From a virus, in IMG/VR virus record IMGVR_UViG_3300037862_000019, positions 1 through 31,693 of that record: a DNA stretch of 31,693 nucleotides. One strand, written 5' to 3'. Under the pieces are notes generated by a model. It was given only the letters and a program-made list of their open reading frames with translations, did no database searches and had not been told where the DNA came from. Position 1 is the first letter of the stretch, and each line of letters opens with the position of its first letter. Of the stretch, positions 19,517-26,425 are shown one piece after another. The translations under genes and the position numbers were made by a program.

Positions 19517-19830
19517 ACTTAACCGGTCGCGGTCCTCTTGGCTTAAAGCAACCAAAGCCGGAACGCGGCACAGCAAAGGCGCGGGCGCACATGGCCCGCG
19601 TCAAGCAGCTTCCATGCGTTATATGTGGCAAGCCCGGCCCGTCAGATGTACATCATGTGATCTGTGACCGATACGGCACGAACAAGGCCAGCGACTTTGA
19701 TACCATTCCACTATGCAAAGCGCATCACCAGGACGGCCCCGAAGCGATCCACAATGGCAAGGCGTCATGGGTTGCCAGGCACGGCCCCGATCACGGGCTC
19801 CTGCCCTTAGTCGCTGAGATGCTCAGATAG
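19495..19830 (+). CDS. Ref/DUF968-like HNH nuclease
   Basis: A 111-residue zinc-ribbon HNH protein: LPCVICGKPGPSDVHHVICD, IPLCKAHHQDGPEAIHNGKA, WVARHG. The CxxCG, HHV, C..HH arrangement matches DUF968/Ref-type phage nucleases; P1 Ref is a RecA-dependent nuclease that cuts at D-loops. It fits the ERF/NinB recombination module. The start is uncertain: ATG 19495 overlaps the previous gene by 22 bp, while TTG 19513 gives a TTGA overlap with a GG-rich ribosome site (AAAGGTGGG) upstream. It ends the early operon. Confidence 0.85.
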   Translation: MGKVGALNLTGRGPLGLKQPKPERGTAKARAHMARVKQLPCVICGKPGPSDVHHVICDRYGTNKASDFDTIPLCKAHHQDGPEAIHNGKASWVARHGPDHGLLPLVAEMLR

Positions 19831-19846
19831 GTTGTCAGACGACAAC
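19831..19846. terminator. Hairpin between convergent operons, possible terminator
   Basis: GTTGTC-AGAC-GACAAC is a perfect 6-bp stem in the 23-bp gap between the converging early (+) and late (-) operons. There is no T-tract on either strand, so intrinsic termination is weakly supported; the position is what makes it notable. Confidence 0.35.
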
Positions 19847-19853
19847 TAAGCCG

Positions 19854-20420
19854 TCATTCCCACTCACCAAGCTGCGCAAAAACAGAAATCATGTATCCGC
19901 GTAATTCAGCGGCAGAACCGTCGTTTCGATAGATCATGTCTGCCGTGACGCCCGCTTCTGACTTGTGGTCAATGGCCAGCACGTTGTCGCGCTCTAAGCC
20001 CAACACAACGCCGCCCAGACGCCTGATCAGATCGGCCTCATTGTCAAAGCGCACATCATCAACAACCACGTTTATTCCAGCGGCCATCGCGGTTGCAATT
20101 CTGTTGGCGGCAATATTCATCCAGAAATTGCCACCAATCATTTCGCGGCCCCACTCGGTCCCCAGCGTAATCATCGCGTGACGCGGGGTTTGCCCGCATA
20201 GAAGATCGCATGGCACTTCCTTGAGATCGCCTTCAATGTGCTGATCGGTCAGCCCAATGGCGCGCAGCATGTCCTTCAACGGCGATGCAAACTTCATGCG
20301 CACCCAGCCAGCCTCAACCAGCGCATCAGATGCAGCAGATTTGCCAGACCCGGCGCGGCCCGTGATGCCGACAAGGTGCGGCCCAGACATGGCGTCAATG
20401 TCGTGCTGTGAAATGACCAT
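19854..20420 (-). CDS. Deoxynucleoside monophosphate kinase
   Basis: A 188-residue P-loop kinase. Walker A is GITGRAGSGKSAA (residues 18-30, with K27); a hydrophobic strand ending in VVDDVRFDNEAD supplies the Walker B-like/LID region, and LGTEWGREMIGGNFWMNI resembles the dNMP-binding helix of phage dNMP kinases (LGTeWgR). Phages use it to recycle dNMPs from host DNA into triphosphate precursors. I start at ATG 20418-20420, one base after the upstream stop; ATG 20390 is possible. It pairs functionally with the HD hydrolase. Last gene of the leftward operon. Confidence 0.87.
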   Translation of the reverse strand: MVISQHDIDAMSGPHLVGITGRAGSGKSAASDALVEAGWVRMKFASPLKDMLRAIGLTDQHIEGDLKEVPCDLLCGQTPRHAMITLGTEWGREMIGGNFWMNIAANRIATAMAAGINVVVDDVRFDNEADLIRRLGGVVLGLERDNVLAIDHKSEAGVTADMIYRNDGSAAELRGYMISVFAQLGEWE

Positions 20421-20421
20421 C

Positions 20422-21642
20422 TTAAAACCAGTGCGTAAATCGGGCGTTTTGCCCTTCATGTGGATCGTGGATAAAGCATTCAACGGCCTGTCTGTTAACA
20501 TAGCCATTGCGGTCATGCCAAGAGTCAGGCGGTGACGGGCTGCGGATATATTCAATCTGCACGTTGTCACCCATTTGCGCCGCAACGCCAGACTTAATGA
20601 CGGTCAGGCCGATGTGATCCTTTTCGCGGTCATGCGGCCTAACGCCTTGGGCCTTCCGGATCTTGTGATGGAAATGGTGCAAATACCAATAACGGTGTTG
20701 CGCGTCCGATACATGACTACGCGCTTCGGTCATCATCAGCGGATACAAGTCAGCTTCTTTTGCGCCGTCGCCGTGGGTCAGGCCAATCAAATTGTTCTCA
20801 TATCGGTAATACTTGCGATGCATTTCAGAAAGGCTGTATTCATTGCTCTGGACGTTTGGGTGGTTGCGGAACCATGTGCCAATGCTGTTTGCCAGCGCCC
20901 AGCCCATCAACCAATCGTGATTAGACGGGCAATAGATCAAATCCACAACGTATTCAGCCGCGCAGGTTTCAATGGCTGCGATGTAAGCCGCTTGCGCATC
21001 CCTATACATTTCATGGATGCTGCCGTGGGTGTCTTGTGGGGTGCCACTTGTTGTTTGGCGCTTTGTGTTGTCAACGTGCAGGATATCATTGCCAAGAACA
21101 AACAAAACCCGCGCCACACCATGCCCGCGTGCTTTGTTCAAAAGCGCCTGCGTGCCACGCAACATGCGGTCAACGGCAGCTTGCCTGCTGTATTCATACC
21201 CCGTCTCTGATTGAACCGTCAGCTTGCCGATGTGAACGTCAGCCAGATCAATCACCAGCAGCCCACCAGAGGCCGCATGAAGCGGGTCAGCGCAATTTGC
21301 ATACTGTCCCGGCTCAAGATCGGCCAAGCCGTCCCGTAGCGCGTCTATAAGGCTCTCAGTGTCCTGCTCTGGCTTCAGCAGCGTTGAATAACTTGTGCCG
21401 TCTTCTGATTTTGTTTTCGCCCAGATTAACGCAGGAACCATGCCCGTCCCGACCGCGCTCATGCTGTCACGAACCGCTGGGTCGAGATGCATCCCCAGCT
21501 TCTTTGCTTTCCCCAGCCGCGAACCGTAGGTGTAATAATTTAGCCCAGAAGCGTCAGCGGCTTTTCGAACGGATTTGCCATGCTCACGCCAAAGGTCAAT
21601 CGCCTCCTGCAACAGGGCTGGGTCAATAGGTGGTGTTGGCAT
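20422..21642 (-). CDS. Calcineurin-like metallophosphoesterase with N-terminal HTH
   Basis: A 406-residue protein. Residues 8-48 form a helix-turn-helix-like domain (DLWREHGKSVRKAADASGLN). The phosphoesterase core carries IDLADVHIGK (D132/D135/H137), LGNDILHVDN (N185, D186, H189), SNHD (N241, H242, D243) and later LTHGDGAKE and HHFHHK, all metal-binding motifs. Proteins of this architecture are common in marine and alphaproteobacterial phages, of unknown substrate; DNA nicks or ends, or signalling nucleotides, are candidates. A good AAAGGAG site precedes the ATG. It separates the spanin and dNMP kinase genes. Confidence 0.88.
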   Translation of the reverse strand: MPTPPIDPALLQEAIDLWREHGKSVRKAADASGLNYYTYGSRLGKAKKLGMHLDPAVRDSMSAVGTGMVPALIWAKTKSEDGTSYSTLLKPEQDTESLIDALRDGLADLEPGQYANCADPLHAASGGLLVIDLADVHIGKLTVQSETGYEYSRQAAVDRMLRGTQALLNKARGHGVARVLFVLGNDILHVDNTKRQTTSGTPQDTHGSIHEMYRDAQAAYIAAIETCAAEYVVDLIYCPSNHDWLMGWALANSIGTWFRNHPNVQSNEYSLSEMHRKYYRYENNLIGLTHGDGAKEADLYPLMMTEARSHVSDAQHRYWYLHHFHHKIRKAQGVRPHDREKDHIGLTVIKSGVAAQMGDNVQIEYIRSPSPPDSWHDRNGYVNRQAVECFIHDPHEGQNARFTHWF

Positions 21643-21644
21643 TT

Positions 21645-21836
21645 CTAGCTCCTTTCGGTGCAGGCCGCGTCCAGCATGGCCAACAGGCGCGCACCAGTCA
21701 CCACCGATAAATCCCCACCATCAGCGATAAGCGCCGTTGTGTGGGCGTCTCTGGCGGCAGACGATCCGTCACAGATCGCGTTGCTTTGCACGGTCGCGCA
21801 GCCAGTCACGAACAGCGTCAGGGCTGTCAGGCACAT
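21645..21836 (-). CDS. Outer-membrane spanin lipoprotein (Rz1-like)
   Basis: A 63-residue lipoprotein. I start at the ATG 21836 (MCLTALTLFVTGCATVQSNA), giving a typical signal peptide with lipobox LFVTGC and Cys13. The mature part is short (DGSSAARDAHTTALIADGGD, LAMLDAACTERS). It starts inside the i-spanin gene and extends beyond it, the usual overlapping Rz/Rz1 plan. It would span the periplasm with the i-spanin and fuse the membranes at the end of lysis, implying a Gram-negative host. Confidence 0.78.
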   Translation of the reverse strand: MCLTALTLFVTGCATVQSNAICDGSSAARDAHTTALIADGGDLSVVTGARLLAMLDAACTERS

Positions 21837-21993
21837 CGGCTTTGTCCATGAGTTCACGGGTTCCAACATAGCTTTCTAGTTCCCTACGTTTTGCGGCTGC
21901 GGCCACGCTGGACCTTCCGCGCCAGTATGTTGCGGCGAAAGCGATCAAAAGTGCACCAGCCGCGGCAAGCCAAAGTTTTATGCGCAGAAGCAT
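21769..21993 (-). CDS. Inner-membrane spanin (Rz-like)
   Basis: A 74-residue protein with one N-terminal transmembrane helix (LWLAAAGALLIAFAATY) followed by a charged helical periplasmic tail (AAAKRRELESYVGTRELMDK, VRDWLRDRAKQRDL). Size, topology and location right after the endolysin fit an i-spanin. The start follows the endolysin stop directly. Its last 68 bp overlap the o-spanin gene in another frame. Confidence 0.8.
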   Translation of the reverse strand: MLLRIKLWLAAAGALLIAFAATYWRGRSSVAAAAKRRELESYVGTRELMDKADVPDSPDAVRDWLRDRAKQRDL

Positions 21994-22611
21994 TCAACGC
22001 GTCCGACGCCAAAGCATGTAGCCAATGAACGCAGCGGCCACGACAACGGCTACAAGCTGCGCCGTGGGGGCCAACTGACCCAACACCGGCAGATAGTCTG
22101 CTGCAACGGCCACAGCGCCCGCTACACCGGCCCCAGCGGCTGCTTGGGCGTCCTTGTCCTCGGATAGCTTCTCAGGCTGTCGGGGCGGCTCTGTGGGCCA
22201 CGATGTGGGGGATAGCGGCCAAGGCGTCCCCCAGCTACGCGGCTCTGCCGTGTCGATGTGCATGAACCCTGACTTGGGATAATAGCCGAAACCTGTAAAG
22301 CCGACCGCGCGGGCTGCAGCTTCGAACGTGTGCGGATCGTGGTTATCCATCCGGACATCAAACGCGATGCCTTCCATGTGCTTAGATGCCTTGGCCCCAC
22401 CGACCTTGCGGTTATGCTCTGGCGACCGATATGCAGATGTCAGGATCAACGGCTTGCCAAGGTTGCTGCGAAGGCGTTGCAGCATATCCATTGCCTCGGT
22501 GTCTATTGTCAGCTTGCCGGTGCCTTTGCAAGCGATCTCGCGCGGGCTGAAATGATGCCAAGGCCATTCGGCGGGCGGAACCTTGCTATAGTGTGCGAAT
22601 GTGCGCCTCAT
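21994..22611 (-). CDS. Endolysin: M15-type peptidase with C-terminal membrane segments
   Basis: A 205-residue protein. Residues 18-125 are a Peptidase_M15-type L,D/D,D-carboxypeptidase: FSPREIACKGTGKLTIDTEA, LILTSAYRSPEHNRKVGG, zinc ligands H78 and D85 in SKHMEGIAFDV, and H118 in GFMHID. It would cleave peptide cross-links in peptidoglycan. A Pro-rich linker leads to a C-terminal region with two hydrophobic segments (AAAGAGVAGAVAVAADYLPV and AQLVAVVVAAAFIGYMLWRR), so the enzyme is probably membrane-anchored by its C-terminus and may add a holin-like function. It starts in an ATGA overlap with the TM coiled-coil gene. Confidence 0.87.
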   Translation of the reverse strand: MRRTFAHYSKVPPAEWPWHHFSPREIACKGTGKLTIDTEAMDMLQRLRSNLGKPLILTSAYRSPEHNRKVGGAKASKHMEGIAFDVRMDNHDPHTFEAAARAVGFTGFGYYPKSGFMHIDTAEPRSWGTPWPLSPTSWPTEPPRQPEKLSEDKDAQAAAGAGVAGAVAVAADYLPVLGQLAPTAQLVAVVVAAAFIGYMLWRRTR

Positions 22612-22865
22612 TTGCTGTTTCCCGACATCATTGTGTCAATGCGCCCGTTGAGCGTCTGTAACATGCCTATGATCTGTTCAAGCTGGGCGGCAGTCGCCTC
22701 GCGTTCTTCGCGCCGGGCTTGGTCGCGTGCGTTAGCCTCTGCGCGCAAAACCGCAATATCCGTTGAATGGATGCCTTGTTGCTTGTGCAGCATCCAAACC
22801 CAAATAACCGCTGGGACGATTAGATACTTTATTGCTGCGTCAATGAATGGCAGTGCTTCGTTCAT
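22608..22865 (-). CDS. Small membrane protein with coiled coil, holin candidate
   Basis: An 85-residue protein: a hydrophobic segment near the N-terminus (IKYLIVPAVIWVWMLHK) followed by a charged coiled-coil tail (VLRAEANARDQARREEREAT, LEQIIGMLQTLNGRIDTMMS). Position immediately before the endolysin suggests a holin or lysis accessory role, but a single TM and coiled coil is also compatible with other envelope proteins. Start at the ATG 22865, in an ATGA overlap with the preceding gene; a longer frame has a weaker start. Confidence 0.7.
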   Translation of the reverse strand: MNEALPFIDAAIKYLIVPAVIWVWMLHKQQGIHSTDIAVLRAEANARDQARREEREATAAQLEQIIGMLQTLNGRIDTMMSGNSK

Positions 22866-23017
22866 GGCGTCCCCCAAGGCTGCAATGCAATCCACGCATC
22901 AATCTTTTGAATGCCGCTGTCAAAGATTACATCGCGGCTGAAATCTTCTTTCGGCAGTGAAATGTTATTGCGGCGCTCATACCAGCGATGGTCTGGCGTG
23001 TTTGGTTCATCAGCCAT
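22862..23017 (-). CDS. Small hypothetical protein
   Basis: A 51-residue protein translated by hand: MADEPNTPDHRWYERRNNIS, then LPKEDFSRDVIFDSGIQKID and a Trp-containing end. It begins one base after the upstream stop and ends in an ATGA overlap with the holin-candidate gene. No family recognised. Confidence 0.6.
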   Translation of the reverse strand: MADEPNTPDHRWYERRNNISLPKEDFSRDVIFDSGIQKIDAWIALQPWGTP

Positions 23018-23018
23018 G

Positions 23019-23303
23019 TCAGAACCCCTTGACCCGGAACGCAGCGAAATCGCCGTCCATCATTTTCTTTTTGCAATAAAGGGCAAACTCTTTTGTCCCA
23101 ATACCCGCACCGCACTCGGCAGACCATTGCTCGGCAATGACGAACGGGATGCGACCAGCAAGGCGAAACTTGGCGTCACCGTGCATAGACGGGGCAATGT
23201 CGGCCAGCGCCTTGTTCTCGTCGATCAGATATTTGACATCCTGCGAACGGGTGATGTGCAGCTTGCCGTCTTCTTCGATCATCTTTTCGCGGACATCATA
23301 CAT
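23019..23303 (-). CDS. Hypothetical phage protein
   Basis: A 94-residue protein starting MYDVREKMIEEDGKLHITRS, with DVKYLIDENKALADIAPSMH, GDAKFRLAGRIPFVIAEQWS and a Cys/Lys-rich end. It looks well folded and conserved, and I recall similar proteins in podoviruses near the capsid or lysis genes, but cannot name a function. I use ATG 23303, which overlaps the preceding gene by 8 bp. Confidence 0.7.
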   Translation of the reverse strand: MYDVREKMIEEDGKLHITRSQDVKYLIDENKALADIAPSMHGDAKFRLAGRIPFVIAEQWSAECGAGIGTKEFALYCKKKMMDGDFAAFRVKGF

Positions 23304-23466
23304 CGCTGGCACCCTTGCCCTTGCGTGCAACCTTGATTTCCTCGGCAAAGCCAAGATCAATCAGCGTGCGCGCATCTGCATCGGTTGCATCAACTTCGGT
23401 GCCAACTTCAAGCGAGCTACCGTTTAGCCACGGCTTGCGATCTGTTGTGATACGGATTTTGGGCAT
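23296..23466 (-). CDS. Small hypothetical protein
   Basis: A 56-residue protein: MPKIRITTDRKPWLNGSSLE, VGTEVDATDADARTLIDLGF, AEEIKVARKGKGASDV. The D..dA..Li.lGfAe pattern is typical of short proteins lying between capsid and head-completion genes. A TGAGGAAAA leader gives a ribosome site. It is the first - strand gene after the HNH insertion and may be co-transcribed with the capsid genes. Confidence 0.7.
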   Translation of the reverse strand: MPKIRITTDRKPWLNGSSLEVGTEVDATDADARTLIDLGFAEEIKVARKGKGASDV

Positions 23467-23630
23467 GTAATTTTCCTCAGGGGGTTAGCTGTAGCCGTTG
23501 CCCGAAAGTTACACGATTTATGGCTGCCGGTAAAGCACCTTGGATTTTTACCGGATGCCGCTATAATGAAATGGCTCCGCGCAGGACGAACTGCCGGAGC
23601 CGTGATCGAAACCGAACCAAGGAGGCTCCG
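23467..23630 (+). promoter_or_regulatory. Leader and promoter candidate of the free-standing HNH gene
   Basis: This 164-bp gap holds a promoter-like TTGGAT (23540-23545), 16 bp, TATAAT (23562-23567). An 8-bp stem, CCGGTAAA with TTTACCGG (23527-23554), overlaps the -35 box. Downstream, GGCTCCG plus GCAG (23573-23584) pairs with CTGC plus CGGAGCC (23591-23601), an 11-bp stem with one bulge and a 6-nt loop. The same CGGAGCC can instead pair with a second GGCTCCG at 23624-23630 that partly covers the GGAGG ribosome site (23621-23625). Promoter activity and folding are inference. Confidence 0.5.
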
Positions 23631-24206
23631 ATGGCCAAAGACTTACCACCTGTAGAAACATTGCGTCAACTGCTGGATTACAACGCAGAAACTGGGCTGC
23701 TGTTCTGGAAGCCGCGCCCGCGTGAAATGTTTAAAGGCAATGACCTGCGCATCTGCAACACATGGAACACGCGATACGCCGGCAAAGAAGCGCTGGGGCA
23801 TGTTGACCCTCATGGATACAAGGTCGGTCACCTTGCCAGCATGGCATGCAAGGCCCACAGAGTGATTTGGAAATTAGCTTTTGGCCAAGAACCTGTGGGT
23901 CAGATTGATCATTTGAATGGCCTAAGAAACGACAACCGCATAGCAAATCTTAGGTTGGTTGACCAAGGCATCAATCAGCGCAATGCGGGGCTTAGGGCAG
24001 ATAACAAGAGCGGACACGCTGGCGTCTTCATCAGCAACAATGGTAAAATACGACTCTATATTTCGGGCAAGTATCGCGGCACGTTTCCCACGATACAAAG
24101 CGCACTCGATCAACGCATTTTGCTAGAGAAAGAACTTGGCTTTACCGGGGCTAGCCGCAAAAGAAAGGGGCAGCCTATGCCGCCCCAATCATTAGTTGTT
24201 TCGTAA
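23631..24206 (+). CDS. Free-standing HNH homing endonuclease with AP2-like domain
   Basis: A 191-residue protein on the strand opposite to its neighbours. The HNH core has AHRVIWKLAFGQ (H76), QIDHLNGLRNDNRIANL (D93, H94, N96, G97, N102, N106). Residues 125-170 (NKSGHAGVFISNNGKIRLYI, SGKYRGTFPTIQSAL) resemble the AP2 DNA-binding domain common in phage HNH endonucleases. A perfect GGAGG lies 5 nt before the ATG. The stop is 7 bp from the major capsid gene's stop, so it looks inserted between late genes. Expected role: cleaving a related phage's genome nearby to spread itself. Confidence 0.9.
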   Translation: MAKDLPPVETLRQLLDYNAETGLLFWKPRPREMFKGNDLRICNTWNTRYAGKEALGHVDPHGYKVGHLASMACKAHRVIWKLAFGQEPVGQIDHLNGLRNDNRIANLRLVDQGINQRNAGLRADNKSGHAGVFISNNGKIRLYISGKYRGTFPTIQSALDQRILLEKELGFTGASRKRKGQPMPPQSLVVS

Positions 24207-24213
24207 GAATGGC

Positions 24214-25197
24214 TTAGAGAGAGCCATTGATATCCGCGATCAAACCATGTGCCTTCTGGGAATCAACCTGAAGCCCATACTCGGTCGAGATCAAACGACG
24301 CTCGGCGTGGCCTGTGCGGGCCAGTGGCTTCTGCGTGACGGTCTGCAAGTATGCAACCCGTGCGTAGTTTGGATCAAGAACGAACACATCGCGGCCAGCC
24401 ACGGTGCGTGTTTCCAAGAAACGTGTTGGAACGATCTGCAATTCGCCGAAGTCGGAAACGTAAAGGTCAACAGCGGCGACGATTTTCATGTCATCGACGT
24501 TCTTAAACTTGGTTGCCGAACCGGTGAAAGTTGCAGAGATCTTCTGCTTCACAGCCGAACCACACAGAACGATGGATGGCTCTGCGCCGTTGTCCCAGCA
24601 CTGAGCGATCACGTTTTTCAACATGGCTTCGGTCAGGGCGCGGGGTGTGCCGTCAGTTGCAGCCGCGTTGGGATAGCCAGCGGTGGTGCCGGACAGCGTT
24701 GGGTTCGCACCGCTAGTGCCGCGATCCACGTTGGTGCGCAGGAACGCAGGCAGACCAGCAGTCACGCGGGCTGTCGTCGCATCGCCAGGAACGGCGGCTA
24801 CGTTGGACAGCAGCATGACTTCCATATCGCGCTTCAGCTCTTTCAGCTTGTAGGCGATTTGTTTTGCAACAGTCTGGGCATCAGCCACGCCGTTGACTTT
24901 CTGGTTGGTGTCGGAAACTTCGACAACCTTGTCAGAAATCTGCGTGTAGTTGGCAAGGCGGACAGCGTTGGTCGGCGCATCGTTGCCGGGTGCTGCTTCA
25001 CCTTCCAGCACGCGGTTTGCGGCTGGTGCTGCCAGATCGACTTCCGACCACTCAAAGTAAGTGTTCGTTGCAGTCTTGCGGCCAATGGCGCTCTGGAACG
25101 GGGTTTCGGTTGGCGAGATCGAGATCATCGCATCTTGCAAGTCCTCACGGATGGTTTTGACATCGTAGGTCTTGTTGGTGTTTGCATTCACAGCCAT
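24214..25197 (-). CDS. Major capsid protein (SU10/DUF5309-like)
   Basis: A 327-residue HK97-fold-type capsid subunit. It opens AVNANTNKTYDVKTIREDLQ, DAMISISPTETPFQSAIGRK and continues YFEWSEVDLAAPAANRVLEG, TQISDKVVEVSDTNQKVNGV, LKRDMEVMLLSNVAAVPGDA, then VDLYVSDFGELQIVPTRFLE and DVFVLDPNYARVAYL. This series is typical of the SU10 major head protein family. It assembles on the scaffold encoded upstream. AGGAG ribosome site. A free-standing HNH gene sits just beyond its 3' end. Confidence 0.9.
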   Translation of the reverse strand: MAVNANTNKTYDVKTIREDLQDAMISISPTETPFQSAIGRKTATNTYFEWSEVDLAAPAANRVLEGEAAPGNDAPTNAVRLANYTQISDKVVEVSDTNQKVNGVADAQTVAKQIAYKLKELKRDMEVMLLSNVAAVPGDATTARVTAGLPAFLRTNVDRGTSGANPTLSGTTAGYPNAAATDGTPRALTEAMLKNVIAQCWDNGAEPSIVLCGSAVKQKISATFTGSATKFKNVDDMKIVAAVDLYVSDFGELQIVPTRFLETRTVAGRDVFVLDPNYARVAYLQTVTQKPLARTGHAERRLISTEYGLQVDSQKAHGLIADINGSL

Positions 25198-25212
25198 TTC
25201 GAGGCTCCTATA

Positions 25213-26187
25213 TTAAGACAAGAGAAACTTAGCAACGTCATCGACGCTACCCGTGGATCGCATTCGGCCTTCAGCGACCTTGCGTTGCTTCACCTTGCCC
25301 GAACTGGTTGGCTGCTTAACGCCCGGTTTTACCATAGGGCGCGCGCGGTCAACCTTCTGTTTGATGCCATCCTTTGCCGCCATCATCTGACGGTATTTCA
25401 TGGCGTCGTGCAGAACCCGAACCTGACGACTGTCAACTACCTGCGCAATCTCATCCGGCGCGAAGCCGTATTGGACACCAACGTCAATCATCGCCTTGCG
25501 AACCTGCGGACCCTTTTCGGGATCTGCAATCTCCGGCAATACTTGCGTCAGCTTGGCCATCTCCTGCTGGAGTGTATAGGCATGCGCTTGCTCTTGCATT
25601 TGTCGTTGGCGATTACTTACCGCCTCAAACTCCCCGACTTGACCCTGCCATGCTGCGACATCGTCGTCGTATTTCAGCTTGGCTTCCATGTATCCAATCG
25701 GATCTCTCTCAAAAAGATCGCGTCCGGGTGGCTTGGGCTGGGCGGGAATGCCGTCAGTTTCCAGTCGTTGGCGAAGCGTAGCAACTTGCTGTGCTTCCTG
25801 CTGCAACTGATTGTAAATTGCTTCGACCTGCTTACGGCCTTCGGCAACTTGACGCATCTGTTGCTGGATGTATTCCTGACCCGAATAGCCTCGGCGTAAC
25901 TCGTCTAGGGTCACCTGCTTTTCTTCGCCATTTACCTTTACGGCATAGAGCGATTGCGCTGGCTCCTCGTCGGTCTCCTCGGCGTCCTCTGCGTCGTCAT
26001 CCTCGTCGGTGTCATCGGCTTCGTCTGCCTCGTCCACCGTTTCGTCTGCTTCCTCGGCTTCCGCAACTTCCGCCTGATCGTCTTGATCGTCGGCTTCCAT
26101 CACTTCGTCCTGCTCGGCAGGTTCCTGATCAAAGATCAGATTGTCCGCAACATCTTCGATGCTGCCCGTTGCAGTCGTGTTATCCAC
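25213..26187 (-). CDS. Capsid scaffolding protein
   Basis: A 324-residue protein between portal and capsid genes. It starts at GTG (26185-26187) with GGGAGC upstream. Residues 25-78 are extremely acidic (EADETVDEADEADDTDEDDD), followed by a conserved VNGEEKQVTLDELRRGY motif, a long coiled coil with QQQMRQVAEGRKQVEAIYNQ, and a basic C-terminus (VKPGVKQPTSSGKVKQRKVA). This layout, acidic start, coiled coil and basic capsid-binding tail, is standard for scaffolds. It organises procapsid assembly and then leaves. Confidence 0.88.
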   Translation of the reverse strand: MDNTTATGSIEDVADNLIFDQEPAEQDEVMEADDQDDQAEVAEAEEADETVDEADEADDTDEDDDAEDAEETDEEPAQSLYAVKVNGEEKQVTLDELRRGYSGQEYIQQQMRQVAEGRKQVEAIYNQLQQEAQQVATLRQRLETDGIPAQPKPPGRDLFERDPIGYMEAKLKYDDDVAAWQGQVGEFEAVSNRQRQMQEQAHAYTLQQEMAKLTQVLPEIADPEKGPQVRKAMIDVGVQYGFAPDEIAQVVDSRQVRVLHDAMKYRQMMAAKDGIKQKVDRARPMVKPGVKQPTSSGKVKQRKVAEGRMRSTGSVDDVAKFLLS

Positions 26188-26425
26188 GGTGCTGCTCCCT
26201 ATTCCGATGCTCCGAGATCTTGCCGTCCACTACGAACGATACAAGCTGCGTCTCCAAAGCATCTAACGCCCGGACCATCCGGTGCGCTTCCATAATCTCG
26301 TCTTGCGACGACATGGGGTGCTTGAATACCCCAATTGCTTTCCCTCTTACCATATCCAGCGCCTCGCGCAAAGTAGGATCGGCCAAAAGGCGCTCCGCGT
26401 GCTGTTTCTTCTGTTCAGCACTCAT
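26180..26425 (-). CDS. Small hypothetical protein between portal and scaffold
   Basis: An 81-residue helical protein (MSAEQKKQHAERLLADPTLR, EALDMVRGKAIGVFKHPMSS, VRALDALETQLVSFVVDGKI). It starts in an ATGA overlap with the portal gene and ends in an 8-bp overlap with scaffold. Small helical proteins in this spot occur in several podoviruses; function unknown. Confidence 0.7.
   Translation of the reverse strand: MSAEQKKQHAERLLADPTLREALDMVRGKAIGVFKHPMSSQDEIMEAHRMVRALDALETQLVSFVVDGKISEHRNREQHRG

Noticed and set aside
19831-19846. Strong bidirectional terminator at the convergent junction
   Set aside because: The hairpin is perfect but short and lacks T-tracts on both strands, so I keep it only as a low-confidence candidate.
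24196-25899. A 567-codon + strand open frame opposite the capsid and scaffold genes
   Set aside because: It is the complement of two well-supported genes on the - strand, has no recognisable domain, no ribosome site and a composition of antisense reading; long mirror frames are common in GC-rich coding DNA.
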